Below, piece by piece: positions 18,787 to 27,729 of a stretch of DNA of 62,520 nt (within the stretch, counting starts at the first letter, position 1; each line of letters opens with the position of its first letter). A model generated the notes under the pieces. It saw only the letters and a list, made by a program, of their open reading frames with translations, ran no database searches and had not been told where the DNA came from. A program made the position numbers and the translations under genes. The DNA is from Flavobacteriales bacterium UBA2104 (lineage in GTDB: Bacteria; Bacteroidota; Bacteroidia; Flavobacteriales_D; Crocinitomicaceae): contig DCYS01000011.1 in the NCBI GenBank assembly GCA_002331485.1, positions 1 through 62,520 on the forward strand, in the 5' to 3' direction.

Positions 18787-19077
18787 ATGGAAAAAATAGA
18801 GCAGGTCATATCAGAAATTCATGAAAAAGTCACAAAGCTTAAGGGATCCCTTGAGCAGGTTGAGACCGAGAATGAAACACTGAAGAATGAACTGAAAGTG
18901 CTGACAGAAAAACTTTCTTTAAGAGAGCAAGAGGCTGCAGATTTCCGTCAAAAATACGACGAGATTAAAGGTCAATTAGAACATTCGAATTCTGCTGAGC
19001 CTGCAGATGATAAGAATGAGCAGATCGATCTTTTAGTAAGGGAAATAGATGATTGTATAAATCGCTTGAAAGCATAA
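18787..19077 (+). CDS. Small coiled-coil protein upstream of zapA
   Basis: This 96-residue protein is almost entirely predicted coiled coil: heptads of Ile/Leu with Glu/Lys run from about residue 3 to 62 (EIHEKVTKLKGSLEQVE, then LTEKLSLREQEAADFRQKY). An acidic linker and a short terminal helix (IDLLVREIDDCINRLKA) follow. It has no signal peptide. It sits four bases before zapA in an apparent operon. Size, composition and position suggest a ZapB-like division accessory protein, but sequence identity to ZapB is not evident, so this stays a contextual inference. Confidence 0.75.
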   Translation: MEKIEQVISEIHEKVTKLKGSLEQVETENETLKNELKVLTEKLSLREQEAADFRQKYDEIKGQLEHSNSAEPADDKNEQIDLLVREIDDCINRLKA

Positions 19078-19081
19078 TTAA

Positions 19082-19378
19082 ATGAGTAAGAAGTCCATTA
19101 AAGTAGTTCTTGCAGGACGTAACTATCCGCTCACGATCAATGAGAGTGAAGAGGAAGTTGTTCGTGAGGCTGTTAATGGAATAAACTCAAGTATTAAAAA
19201 GCTTCAGGAGAGTTATGCAGTAAAAGATATGCAAGATTTATTGGCTATGACTGCATTAAAATTAGCTACGCGACCTTCAAATGGTGGTGATGCTTCTAAG
19301 AATGCAGGTAGTTCAGGGATTGAAGAAGAACAGGTTGTAAAAGCTTTACAAAAGTTATCTGAGAGTCTGGATAAGTAG
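19082..19378 (+). CDS. zapA: Cell division protein ZapA
   Basis: The 98-residue protein matches the ZapA family. The N-terminal globular part is KSIKVVLAGRNYPLTI, followed by ESEEEVVREAVNGINSSI, and a C-terminal helix with DMQDLLAMTALKLA. ZapA binds and cross-links FtsZ protofilaments at the division site. Length is normal. The preceding coiled-coil gene is four bases away and shares its promoter. The stop codon directly abuts a structured region (19379-19447) that precedes rny. Confidence 0.88.
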   Translation: MSKKSIKVVLAGRNYPLTINESEEEVVREAVNGINSSIKKLQESYAVKDMQDLLAMTALKLATRPSNGGDASKNAGSSGIEEEQVVKALQKLSESLDK

Positions 19379-19447
19379 TCACTTGCGGTTTTATAATGTT
19401 TCCCATGAATTTGAGCAATACCGCTCGAGTGATTGGGATTTTTTTTT
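19379..19447 (+). ncRNA. Structured zapA-rny intergenic RNA (possible 6S-like RNA or terminator)
   Basis: The arms TCACTTG-CGGT (19379-19389) and ACCG-CT-CGAGTGA (19420-19432) pair over 11 bp with a two-base bulge and a 30-nt loop. TCCCA (19401-19405) can alternatively pair with TGGGA (19434-19438), directly before nine consecutive T residues (19439-19447). This is either the 3' end of a small RNA that includes zapA 3' sequence or simply a terminator. 6S RNA genes lie next to zapA in several phyla and a flavobacterial 6S class has been described. The 6S identity here is inferred from position only. Confidence 0.35.
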
Positions 19448-19462
19448 AATTAATAATTGAAT

Positions 19463-20995
19463 ATGGACTTAATGATAGGAATCGGGATAGGAGTGGTTGG
19501 AGGAGCTGTGGTCGCAGTGATCATCCAAAACGTTATCCTGAAAAACAGAAAAGAACAGATCATAAAAGACGCTGAGAATGAAGGTGAGTCGATCAAAAAA
19601 GACAAGATCATTCAGGCTAAGGAAAAGTTCTTGCAGTTAAAAGAGAACCACGAAAAAACGATCAAGGATAGAGAACGTAAACTTCAGTCCGCCGAAGATC
19701 GCACAAAGAATAAGGAGAAAACGCTTTCTAAGAAGATCGAAGAAGTCAATCGAAAAGAGAAAGGCCTTGACAACCAAAAGAAGTCTCTTGACGACAAAAT
19801 TCAAACGATCGAATTAAAGCAGCAAGAGCTTGAGAAAACGCAAGAAAAACGTGTAGCAGAGCTTTCTAAAGTTTCGGGTATGGATCCTGAGGAAGCGAAG
19901 AAAGTTCTTATGGAAGCACTGAAAGATGAAGCCAGAACAGATGCAATGGCACACATCAAGGATATCGTTGATGAGGCTAAGTTGAATGCGAATAGAGAGG
20001 CAAAGAAGATCATCATTCAGTCTATCCAACGTGTTGCTCACGAACAGGCTATTGAAAACTCTGTATCTGTATTCAATATCGATTCAGATGAGGTTAAGGG
20101 TAGAATTATAGGTCGAGAAGGTCGAAATATTAGGGCATTAGAAGCTTCGACTGGAGTAGAGATCGTAGTTGATGATACGCCTGAAGCAATTTTACTTTCA
20201 TGTTTCGATCCAGTGAGAAGAGAGATTGCCAGATTGGCGATGCATCAATTGGTTTCTGATGGTCGAATTCACCCTGCGAGAATCGAGGAGATCGTTGCGA
20301 AGACGAAGAAAAATCTGGATGAAGAGATTGCTGAAACAGGAAGAAGAACATGTATCGATCTAGGTATTCACGGACTTCACCCTGAATTAACGAGAATGGT
20401 GGGACGTATGAAATATCGTTCTTCTTACGGTCAGAATCTCCTTCAACACAGTAGGGAGGTGGCAAACATTTGTGCTGTTATGGCAGCTGAACTAGGACTC
20501 AATGTTAAACTAGCGAAACGAGCTGGATTACTTCACGATATTGGGAAAGTTCCAGATGAGGAGCCAGAACTTCCACACGCTGTGCTGGGAATGAAGTTAG
20601 CAGAGAAATTTGGTGAAAAACCAGATGTATGTAATGCGATTGGAGCTCACCACGACGAAATAGAGATGAATACATTGATCTCTCCGATCGTTCAGGTTGC
20701 TGATGCTATTTCAGGTGCAAGACCTGGAGCTCGTAGAGAGATCGTTGAATCATATATCAAACGAATTAAGGATCTTGAAAATCTTGCTTTGGCGTATGAC
20801 GGTGTTACTAAGGCTTATGCAATTCAAGCTGGTAGAGAGTTGAGAGTTCTCGTAGAAAGTGAAAAGGTTTCTGACCTTAAAGCTGATGAACTTTCATTTG
20901 CTATATCACAAAAGATCCAAACAGAAATGACTTATCCTGGTCAGGTGAAAGTCACCTTGATCCGTGAGAAGAGAGCCGTTAACTACGCGAAATAA
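19463..20995 (+). CDS. rny: Ribonuclease Y
   Basis: This 510-residue endoribonuclease starts mRNA decay at the membrane. In order: an N-terminal membrane segment (IGIGIGVVGGAVVAVIIQ), a long charged coiled coil (about 30-190), a KH domain (GRIIGREGRNIRALE) and an HD phosphohydrolase domain with the catalytic pair in LLHDIGKVPDEE. An early HSREVAN segment and AHHDE are also present. The ATG at 19463 was chosen; a TTG two codons upstream is the alternative. The gene follows the coiled-coil/zapA operon behind a T-run and ends in a strong terminator. Confidence 0.96.
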   Translation: MDLMIGIGIGVVGGAVVAVIIQNVILKNRKEQIIKDAENEGESIKKDKIIQAKEKFLQLKENHEKTIKDRERKLQSAEDRTKNKEKTLSKKIEEVNRKEKGLDNQKKSLDDKIQTIELKQQELEKTQEKRVAELSKVSGMDPEEAKKVLMEALKDEARTDAMAHIKDIVDEAKLNANREAKKIIIQSIQRVAHEQAIENSVSVFNIDSDEVKGRIIGREGRNIRALEASTGVEIVVDDTPEAILLSCFDPVRREIARLAMHQLVSDGRIHPARIEEIVAKTKKNLDEEIAETGRRTCIDLGIHGLHPELTRMVGRMKYRSSYGQNLLQHSREVANICAVMAAELGLNVKLAKRAGLLHDIGKVPDEEPELPHAVLGMKLAEKFGEKPDVCNAIGAHHDEIEMNTLISPIVQVADAISGARPGARREIVESYIKRIKDLENLALAYDGVTKAYAIQAGRELRVLVESEKVSDLKADELSFAISQKIQTEMTYPGQVKVTLIREKRAVNYAK

Positions 20996-21015
20996 GTTTA
21001 AATAAACCAACCAGC

Positions 21016-21044
21016 AAAGCAAGTCAATTTGACTTGCTTTTTTT
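21016..21044 (+). terminator. Intrinsic terminator after rny
   Basis: A 10-bp stem (21016-21025 with 21031-21040) built on AAGCAAGTC/GACTTGCTT has a five-base loop. Its T-rich 3' arm continues into a T-run ending at 21044. Confidence 0.85.
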
Positions 21045-21071
21045 GTCTTTATCATTACTGATAAAATAAAT

Positions 21072-21079
21072 TATCTTCG
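21072..21079 (+). promoter_or_regulatory. -7 promoter element for the first flippase gene
   Basis: TATCTTCG matches TAnnTT(T/C)G, 20 nt before the ATG at 21100. Confidence 0.5.
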
Positions 21080-21099
21080 TGCGTGGTTATTAGAGTGGT

Positions 21100-22380
21100 A
21101 TGCTAACTAAAGCAAATACGGGTTCAGGTTTTTTGCGTTCCGTGATGGTGCTAACTTCGGGCACAGTTATAGCGCAAGCGATCAGCTATGCGTTCACACC
21201 GTTGATCACACGATTGTTTACAGCAGAAGATTTTGGCGAATTCGGGATCTTTATGCGAATTGTAGCTTTTCTAGCTGCAGTGGGAACAGCTCGGTATGAA
21301 TTAACACTTCCTCTTCCAAAAAGAGATCAGCATGCCTTTCAACTATTCCTATTATCGCTGAGGATCGCCCTGTGGACCTTGATCATTTCATTAGTGCTAG
21401 GATTGGGTTATTGGCTCTTCGTACAACGGGAATTTGATATCCTCCTATTTGTTTTGGCCATTGCATTAACGTCTTATCTAACAATCTTCAAAAATATTGG
21501 AACAAATTGGGCCATACGAACGAAAGCTTTTGATCGGATCTCTGCTTCGAATATCTCATCATCACTCGGAACGAATTTGGTTAAATTAACTGCAGGTTAC
21601 ATTGGACTTGGGGCTCTTGGGTTGGTCTATGGGACATTTATAGGAACCATTGTAGCTGTTAGTTGGTTTGTTGTCAATTTCTTCAAACAAAAGCGAATTC
21701 CTGAGTTTGAAAGCTCAGTAAACAAAAGAAAAGCACTTTCAATTCGTTATAGTGAATTTCCAAAAGTCAATTTGCCGCATACGCTTATAGATACTTCGCG
21801 AGAGTTACTAATCGCATTTTTCCTTTCCTATTATTTGAGCACATCACTTTTTGGAGCTTATGACCTTTCCTTTAAAATGCTAAAAATACCGCTACTATTA
21901 GTCGGAAGTTCGATCGGGCAAGTTATGTTTCAACGTGCATCAGAACGCTTTGCCAATAGTGAACCTATCTTCCCACTTGTATCTAAGACCGTATTATTAC
22001 TATTTACTATTTCATTGTTGCCTTTTACCGTGATCTACATTTGGGGACCTTCTATTTTTGCTTTTGTTTTTGGAGATGAATGGTACTATGCTGGAGAGAT
22101 AGCTGCAGTCATATCACCCTGGTTGATGATGAATCTTGTAGCTTCAGCGATATCTATGATTCCTTCTGTTATTAATGAATTACGCTGGTTTTTTTGGGTA
22201 GGTCTAGTTTCTTCACTGATCCAAATTGCCCTTTTCGGATTCTATCCACAGATAACATCAGCTTTGGACCTTTCGCCTTTGGACTTCTTCTCGATTCTAT
22301 CCTGGATAATGGTAGCAGTTTATGCTGTGATCGTGGTTTGGGAGCTTGTTCTGGTTAGAAAAGCTTCAGGCCGATCCTAA
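21100..22380 (+). CDS. Polysaccharide flippase family membrane protein (Wzx/MATE-like)
   Basis: This 426-residue polytopic protein has around twelve hydrophobic segments. Its N-terminal pattern is typical of polysaccharide transporters: SVMVLTSGTVIAQAISYAFTP, then LITRLFTAEDFGEFGIF. Such proteins flip lipid-linked oligosaccharides across the inner membrane. The gene has its own promoter element. It converges on a second flippase on the opposite strand, overlapping its stop by four bases. Whether the two transport different substrates is unknown. The cargo cannot be predicted from sequence. Confidence 0.82.
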   Translation: MLTKANTGSGFLRSVMVLTSGTVIAQAISYAFTPLITRLFTAEDFGEFGIFMRIVAFLAAVGTARYELTLPLPKRDQHAFQLFLLSLRIALWTLIISLVLGLGYWLFVQREFDILLFVLAIALTSYLTIFKNIGTNWAIRTKAFDRISASNISSSLGTNLVKLTAGYIGLGALGLVYGTFIGTIVAVSWFVVNFFKQKRIPEFESSVNKRKALSIRYSEFPKVNLPHTLIDTSRELLIAFFLSYYLSTSLFGAYDLSFKMLKIPLLLVGSSIGQVMFQRASERFANSEPIFPLVSKTVLLLFTISLLPFTVIYIWGPSIFAFVFGDEWYYAGEIAAVISPWLMMNLVASAISMIPSVINELRWFFWVGLVSSLIQIALFGFYPQITSALDLSPLDFFSILSWIMVAVYAVIVVWELVLVRKASGRS

Positions 22381-23699
22381 TCTTTTTTATGGCTACGATC
22401 ATCTTCAGAGGATTCATTGGTCTTGTTTCCTAAGAAGTATCCCCACGGCATAGGGTAGTAGCGTTGACTAATAATCCAGACAAGTAAAAATTGGATCAAG
22501 AAAGATAATGCAGTTGCCCACGCACAACCTATAGCGCCATAATGAAGAATGAAGAAATAATTCATGGTTATATTAATTACTGCCGTTATAACTGTAATGA
22601 GTGCTACGACCTTTGTCTTATTAAGGTAGAAGAAATAATTAACGACCATTTTATACATTCCATTAAATGCGAAGCCTAAAGAAATAAGGAAAACATACTT
22701 TATTGAGGAACTAAATTCTTCACCAATGAACCAGCTATAGATCAATGGAGATGATATTGATAAAAATCCAACCAACACTAGCATTCCTGCAAAGTACAAA
22801 TAAGTGAACTTGACAATACCCAAATTAATTTTCGAGTCATTTGATCTGAGTTTGTCAAAGAATTGCGGTACCCAGGCCTGATTAAATGAGTTTTGAACTA
22901 ATCCTATGATTTGTGCGATCTGAAATCCAACGGCATACAAACCTGTTTCCTCAATACTGATCATGTTGGTAAGGAATAATCGATCTGCCATAGAAATAAA
23001 AACTACACCGATTGCATGAGGTATAAGAGGGACTCCGTATTTCAGGAAATCTTTTAAGTCTGATTTATCAAGTTTAAATGAAATATTCAGGTATTTCGAT
23101 GAGTATAATATGGCTAATGATATAATTGCGAAACCTAAACTGCTGTATAGAACACCGTCAATTCTACTCTCCCAGCTGCTTTGTATGTAAATGATCAAAA
23201 CAATAGACAGTGCCATCTCAATTATGGTTCTGGAAATCCTGAATATCACATATTTCCCAGCTTTCAATTTTACACGCCATATTGCTAAAAGTACCTCTAT
23301 GATGTTATGTGTAAAGGAACAAACCAGAATGACCCAGATCCATTCAGCGGGAAATTCTGTTATTGATGACAGTTGTTCCTTCAGAAGGATCATGATAACT
23401 AATAATAATGCACTTATTAAGGTGATAAAGAGTGTACCAGTTGAAACGTAACGAGAGAATTTTTCAGGTTTATCCTTAATGAAAAAATATTTTCTCGTTA
23501 TCGCACCTTGCAAAGAAACTCCAGATATCGGATTAAGGAAGCTCATGATCACCTGAAACATTGCAATGATACCATAATCCTCTTTTGACAGGTAGTTTGT
23601 GAGAAAAGGCAATAGTAAGAAGGGTACTGCTGCATTAATTATATTTCCAAGGGAATATATACTCAGAGATCGTATTAAAGATTTGGAAATAATCGACAT
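22377..23699 (-). CDS. Polysaccharide flippase (Wzx-like)
   Basis: This 440-residue polytopic membrane protein has the arrangement of repeat-unit flippases: the N-terminal SLSIYSLGNIINAAVPFLLLP, then LTNYLSKEDYGIIAMFQVIM. Later segments include LIPHAIGVVFISMADRLFLTN and the NQAWVPQFF stretch. It would move undecaprenyl-linked repeat units to the periplasm. It follows a glycosyltransferase-like gene after three bases, so the two are probably co-transcribed. A charged tail (SSEDDRSHKKD) closes the protein and overlaps the neighbouring convergent flippase gene. Confidence 0.85.
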   Translation of the reverse strand: MSIISKSLIRSLSIYSLGNIINAAVPFLLLPFLTNYLSKEDYGIIAMFQVIMSFLNPISGVSLQGAITRKYFFIKDKPEKFSRYVSTGTLFITLISALLLVIMILLKEQLSSITEFPAEWIWVILVCSFTHNIIEVLLAIWRVKLKAGKYVIFRISRTIIEMALSIVLIIYIQSSWESRIDGVLYSSLGFAIISLAILYSSKYLNISFKLDKSDLKDFLKYGVPLIPHAIGVVFISMADRLFLTNMISIEETGLYAVGFQIAQIIGLVQNSFNQAWVPQFFDKLRSNDSKINLGIVKFTYLYFAGMLVLVGFLSISSPLIYSWFIGEEFSSSIKYVFLISLGFAFNGMYKMVVNYFFYLNKTKVVALITVITAVINITMNYFFILHYGAIGCAWATALSFLIQFLLVWIISQRYYPMPWGYFLGNKTNESSEDDRSHKKD

Positions 23700-23702
23700 A
23701 AA

Positions 23703-25073
23703 TTATTGAATCTTATCTTTTAAGAAAGAGCTGATGTTCTCCTCGTAATTCGGTTTGATATAATGGCTCATTGAAGCGATTATACTTTGTTTTGATAATG
23801 AATTTTTCTTTTTCAATGCACTGTTAAATTCATCTGTATTATTAACATAGGTATGAACATCCCCGTCCTCTAATGTCTTACCTAAATGAATCCTTGAGAG
23901 GTCATCAATATTAACTAATATATTGGACTTGCCTAGAGCAGGTGCTTCTATCGCTACGGTTGAAAATACCGTTGCATGTGTTTGAACATGAGAAATAATT
24001 TCGTAAACGTTCATCCCAGGACACATTATAACATTCTCAGGGAAATCATACTCTTCCCTTTTTTTGGTGTATCGCCTTGGAATAAATATGTAAACTGTCT
24101 TTGGGTTACTTAAAGCAGCTTTTTTAATGAATTCAATGAGCTTATTTTCAACTGGATGATCTTGAGAACTGATTGCTACAGAGTTGTCATAATTGCCAAT
24201 GATTTTTTTTAGTTCATCATGACCTTCATACTTTTCCCGAATGTATTCTAAATAAGAATGTCCAACCGGTATTACATTTTCTGGATCAATAAATAAATTA
24301 TCATTTGAGAATACTTTCCTTTCATTCTCTCCAAACGTTAAAAGAAAGTTAGGGTAAAAACTGGTATCAGCTTCTGTGTACAAATTGTAGGCACAATGAT
24401 TCTTCGATATCAGGCCATGCTGTATTTCGATAACAGGTATTTTAAGCTCTCTCAAAGCTTTTATATAACCCATATTCGTGTAATGGCAAACAATAAATAC
24501 AGCTTTCCATTTTTTTCGCTTAGCGAAGTATCTCATAACCTTGTATTGTGCATAATGCCTTTTGCACAACTCAACAGTGTTTACTGATACATTTAGATCT
24601 GAAATTATATTGTTTAATATAGCTTGGTTCTCTATCCTGTTATTACGTAACAAAAGCTTTGAATAAATGCGTGTGAAAAGTAGAAGAGGCACCCTCGAAG
24701 AAACGTTTCTATTTCTAAGTTGTTTTTTCTTGTAATGCCCTGTTGTAGATAGTTCAAGGATCCAGGAGTTATTAAGCTTTGAAGCAATGAAGTCTACAGA
24801 CTTATCAATAGCTTTTCCATCAATAAGTTTACGTTGATCTGCAGAACTCATGATCATGTAGTCACTTTTCTTGAAGTATGAACTTAGTCCATAAAAGAAG
24901 GAAGAGAACATTTGAGGGATCGTGGAACTTTTTACTTCAACTGGGGATTTATTGGCTGTTTTTTTTACACACAAATAATATCTCAAAATTGGCCAAAGAT
25001 GAAGTCCTTTATAAGCTATATCATTGACTTTATAACGTTGTTCAATAGATTTTATCGTTTTCTCTTGAGACAT
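23703..25073 (-). CDS. Putative glycosyltransferase-like surface polysaccharide protein
   Basis: I do not recognise a named family with certainty. The 456-residue protein has no signal peptide or clear membrane span. Features fit a GT-B fold: a Rossmann-like stretch AVFIVCHYTNMGY, then IPVIEIQHGLISKNHCAYN, VIPVGHSYLEYI, VYIFIPRRYT and the late HVQTHATVFSTVAIEAPALGK. The IQHG and T-V-A-I-E-A-P-A-L-G patterns resemble those in capsule-type and CDP-glycerol-type transferases. It sits directly upstream of the flippase in the same transcription unit. Role in repeat-unit assembly is inferred from context. Confidence 0.6.
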   Translation of the reverse strand: MSQEKTIKSIEQRYKVNDIAYKGLHLWPILRYYLCVKKTANKSPVEVKSSTIPQMFSSFFYGLSSYFKKSDYMIMSSADQRKLIDGKAIDKSVDFIASKLNNSWILELSTTGHYKKKQLRNRNVSSRVPLLLFTRIYSKLLLRNNRIENQAILNNIISDLNVSVNTVELCKRHYAQYKVMRYFAKRKKWKAVFIVCHYTNMGYIKALRELKIPVIEIQHGLISKNHCAYNLYTEADTSFYPNFLLTFGENERKVFSNDNLFIDPENVIPVGHSYLEYIREKYEGHDELKKIIGNYDNSVAISSQDHPVENKLIEFIKKAALSNPKTVYIFIPRRYTKKREEYDFPENVIMCPGMNVYEIISHVQTHATVFSTVAIEAPALGKSNILVNIDDLSRIHLGKTLEDGDVHTYVNNTDEFNSALKKKNSLSKQSIIASMSHYIKPNYEENISSFLKDKIQ

Positions 25074-25291
25074 TGTGAAAGGAGAAAAAATTTTCAGCTA
25101 AATTAAATATTAATTAGGAGGAACTGTAGTTTTTATAACATATTGTCCTTGATATAGATCGAACCAAAGGCAAAAACTATAATTTTGAATTCTCGGATCA
25201 AAAAAAAGTCCTTTTTATTAACACTCTGTATATTCTTCCGTACTTTGGTGTCAACGTTTTATTAACGTGAAAGGTCAGTGATCAAAGTTTA

Positions 25292-26515
25292 ATGTTGGAT
25301 ATAGTATTTAAAATACACGTAGTTATAGGATATTTATTGGTATTGTTGATGCCTTTGTATCAAAAGATCATACCACTGCTCTTGGCTTTGTGGGCTCTAA
25401 CTTTTTTCATCAGTAAGCTGAGCAGGTCATACTTTGATCACCTGATCAAAAACAAAACAGGGCTATTGGGTATATCCTTTTTTCTTTTAAGCGTGTTAAG
25501 TCTGACATATACAGATAACTGGAGCTCCGGAACATTTGATGTTGAGAGTAAACTTTCGTTTATTATTTTTCCCTTGGTTCTTTCATCATCAGTTTACTAC
25601 TATTCTCATTTAATAATTAAAAGAATATTTCTCTCTTTTATTTCTGGGTTGATCATTTCATCAATTTACTGTTTGTCAGTTGGATTTTATCGGATCATTG
25701 CACTTGATGCACCTTTTCAATATCTCACTTACACTGATCTTTCAGTATTTATGCATCCTAGTTATTTCTCAATGTACTTGTCAATGGGTCTATTATTCAC
25801 CTATTACATTTGGAAGAATAGTACTAAACAGATCTACAGAACATCCATTTATTGTGCTCTGATAGCCTTGTTTTTTGCTACGATGATCGTTCTTTTATCA
25901 TCCAAAACAGGAATTATAGTCTTACTGCTTCTATTGTTATTGATAGCAAACGATATGGTAAAAAAGAAATTAAGGCTGCTTTTGGCCGTCGTCTTATTGG
26001 TCTCAATTTTCGCAGGCGTTTTCTTTACTAATCCGAGATTTAAATCGATGAGAGAGCAACTCACTGCTATGTTCAAAACTGAGCAGTATGAAAAAGTAGA
26101 GAGTAATGCTTTGAGAGTGATCCTTTGGGAAAATGCACTCGAATTGATCGGATCAAACTGGTTTAAAGGGGTATCTGCCGGAGATCTAAAGTACGATCTT
26201 ACTGAAAAATCAGGAATAGTTTCATACGACGATAATGGGAATAGAATTTATTTTAACGCACATAATCAATGGATAGAGACATTTTTGGCTAACGGTATCG
26301 TCGGATTTTTGATAATTTTCCTTTGGTTCTTTGTGCCTTTAAGAGAATCCACAGGGAGATTTAGGACTATGCTGATTGGAGCTTTTTTAATTTTGTTTAT
26401 CAATGGTTTTTTTGAGTCTATTTTTAATAAGCAAGAAGGAATTATTTTTGCAGTTTTAATCTGGACTCTTTTATCAGCTCTCACAAATAAATTTGTTCAA
26501 CAAAAGTTAACTTGA
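25292..26515 (+). CDS. O-antigen ligase family protein
   Basis: The 407-residue polytopic protein has about ten to twelve hydrophobic segments. Near the C-terminus is a large periplasmic loop, followed by NAHNQWIETFLANGIVGFLIIF. This (A/S)HN...E...NG(I/L)xG pattern is characteristic of the Wzy_C/WaaL superfamily. Members either ligate O-antigen to lipid A-core or polymerise repeat units. It is followed after seven bases by a second, diverged member of the same superfamily, so one may be ligase and the other polymerase. The 218 bp upstream (25074-25291) shows no gene or clear promoter. Confidence 0.8.
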   Translation: MLDIVFKIHVVIGYLLVLLMPLYQKIIPLLLALWALTFFISKLSRSYFDHLIKNKTGLLGISFFLLSVLSLTYTDNWSSGTFDVESKLSFIIFPLVLSSSVYYYSHLIIKRIFLSFISGLIISSIYCLSVGFYRIIALDAPFQYLTYTDLSVFMHPSYFSMYLSMGLLFTYYIWKNSTKQIYRTSIYCALIALFFATMIVLLSSKTGIIVLLLLLLLIANDMVKKKLRLLLAVVLLVSIFAGVFFTNPRFKSMREQLTAMFKTEQYEKVESNALRVILWENALELIGSNWFKGVSAGDLKYDLTEKSGIVSYDDNGNRIYFNAHNQWIETFLANGIVGFLIIFLWFFVPLRESTGRFRTMLIGAFLILFINGFFESIFNKQEGIIFAVLIWTLLSALTNKFVQQKLT

Positions 26516-26522
26516 CAAGTTT

Positions 26523-27698
26523 ATGCTGGCATTATTAATACTACTTCCGACTTTTGCGTTCGTACCGATTTATTTCTTTGTACTACCGGTGCTTTATATT
26601 GTTTTAAGAAATAAAATAGAAAGAACGGAGCCAGTTTTAGGGTTGAATTATAAAGCAATAGATAAGAATTTCTTGATAGTACTTCTGATTATAGTTCTAT
26701 CATTTCTCAATAAATTATATCACTACTTTGATGAATTACCCGTCTATTCCTTAATTCCTTACACATCTGCTGTAATTCTTACTTACTTCATTTCAAAAAA
26801 CCTCAGTAAAAAAGACCTCGTTGTAATTGTCTATATAATAGCAATAGAGGCCGTAATCGTTATAGTCCAATTTGGAATAGGTGTTAATTCATTTTATCCT
26901 TCAATTAAGAATGAAGTTGTTAGTCCAGAATTAGCCGATTTAATGTATTATCGAAAACCATTCGGGCTTAGTTATAATTCGAGCATAATTGCTTACAAAC
27001 TTTTTGTAGCATATTTAATTATGGATTATTTAAAATTGAAGGGACAATTTTACCTGATAATTCGATTGGTCTTAATCATATCTATTTATTTCGTATTTAA
27101 TCGTACAGTTTTTCTTGTAATGATAGTATATTTTGGACTTTCCATGATACGATTATATGGGCCTGTGATCGAGCAACTTCTCTCTTATCGCTTATATAGA
27201 TTTCAAGTTAAATATGTGCTGCTTGGTTTGGTAGTTCTTGTTGGATTAACTGCTTTCATCCTAATATATCAGGATGTTTTAATGAATCAACTGACCAAGG
27301 GAAAAGGAAAAGTAGTCGAACTATCTGGTAGAGAACACATTTGGAGTGAGTTTATTGAGTTTATTAAGGTTAACTGGGGTTTTGGGAATGGTAGTGTTAA
27401 ATACTATGTAGATCATTTAGATAGTTTAGCACACGCACACAACTCTTATTTACAAGTTATTTCAACAAATGGAATATTCATCTCTATATTATATTTTTGG
27501 CTTATAATAAGAAATTTGAATAAGAAAAATCTACCCTTTATAATCGTCATATTAGTATATTCATTTTTTCAATATGGAGTGTTTTGGGGAATATCCTTGA
27601 TGGATATTATTCTATTTAAACTACTCTTTTTCTATAATAATATTGAAGTCCCTAGACTTGGGAATGAGTCTAGAGTCAATACTGTCGAGGTAAATTAA
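26523..27698 (+). CDS. O-antigen polymerase/ligase-like membrane protein (Wzy candidate)
   Basis: This 391-residue polytopic protein begins with LALLILLPTFAFVPIYFFVL and ends its membrane domain after AHAHNSYLQVISTNGIF. The HN...NG(I)F element marks it as a Wzy/WaaL-type protein. Polymerases are highly diverged, so function is assigned by topology and neighbourhood. It is seven bases after the ligase-like gene. The coding sequence is visibly more AT-rich than the flanking housekeeping genes, as is common for exchanged polysaccharide genes. Confidence 0.72.
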   Translation: MLALLILLPTFAFVPIYFFVLPVLYIVLRNKIERTEPVLGLNYKAIDKNFLIVLLIIVLSFLNKLYHYFDELPVYSLIPYTSAVILTYFISKNLSKKDLVVIVYIIAIEAVIVIVQFGIGVNSFYPSIKNEVVSPELADLMYYRKPFGLSYNSSIIAYKLFVAYLIMDYLKLKGQFYLIIRLVLIISIYFVFNRTVFLVMIVYFGLSMIRLYGPVIEQLLSYRLYRFQVKYVLLGLVVLVGLTAFILIYQDVLMNQLTKGKGKVVELSGREHIWSEFIEFIKVNWGFGNGSVKYYVDHLDSLAHAHNSYLQVISTNGIFISILYFWLIIRNLNKKNLPFIIVILVYSFFQYGVFWGISLMDIILFKLLFFYNNIEVPRLGNESRVNTVEVN

Positions 27699-27703
27699 TA
27701 TAC

Positions 27704-27725
27704 TATATTTGTCTAAATACTTTTG
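27704..27725 (+). promoter_or_regulatory. Tandem -7 elements before the Wzz-like gene
   Basis: TATATTTG (27704-27711) and TACTTTTG (27718-27725) both match TAnnTTTG. The second ends only 4 nt before the ATG at 27730, so a transcript from it would be leaderless. The first gives a normal short leader. Confidence 0.45.
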
Positions 27726-27729
27726 TAGA

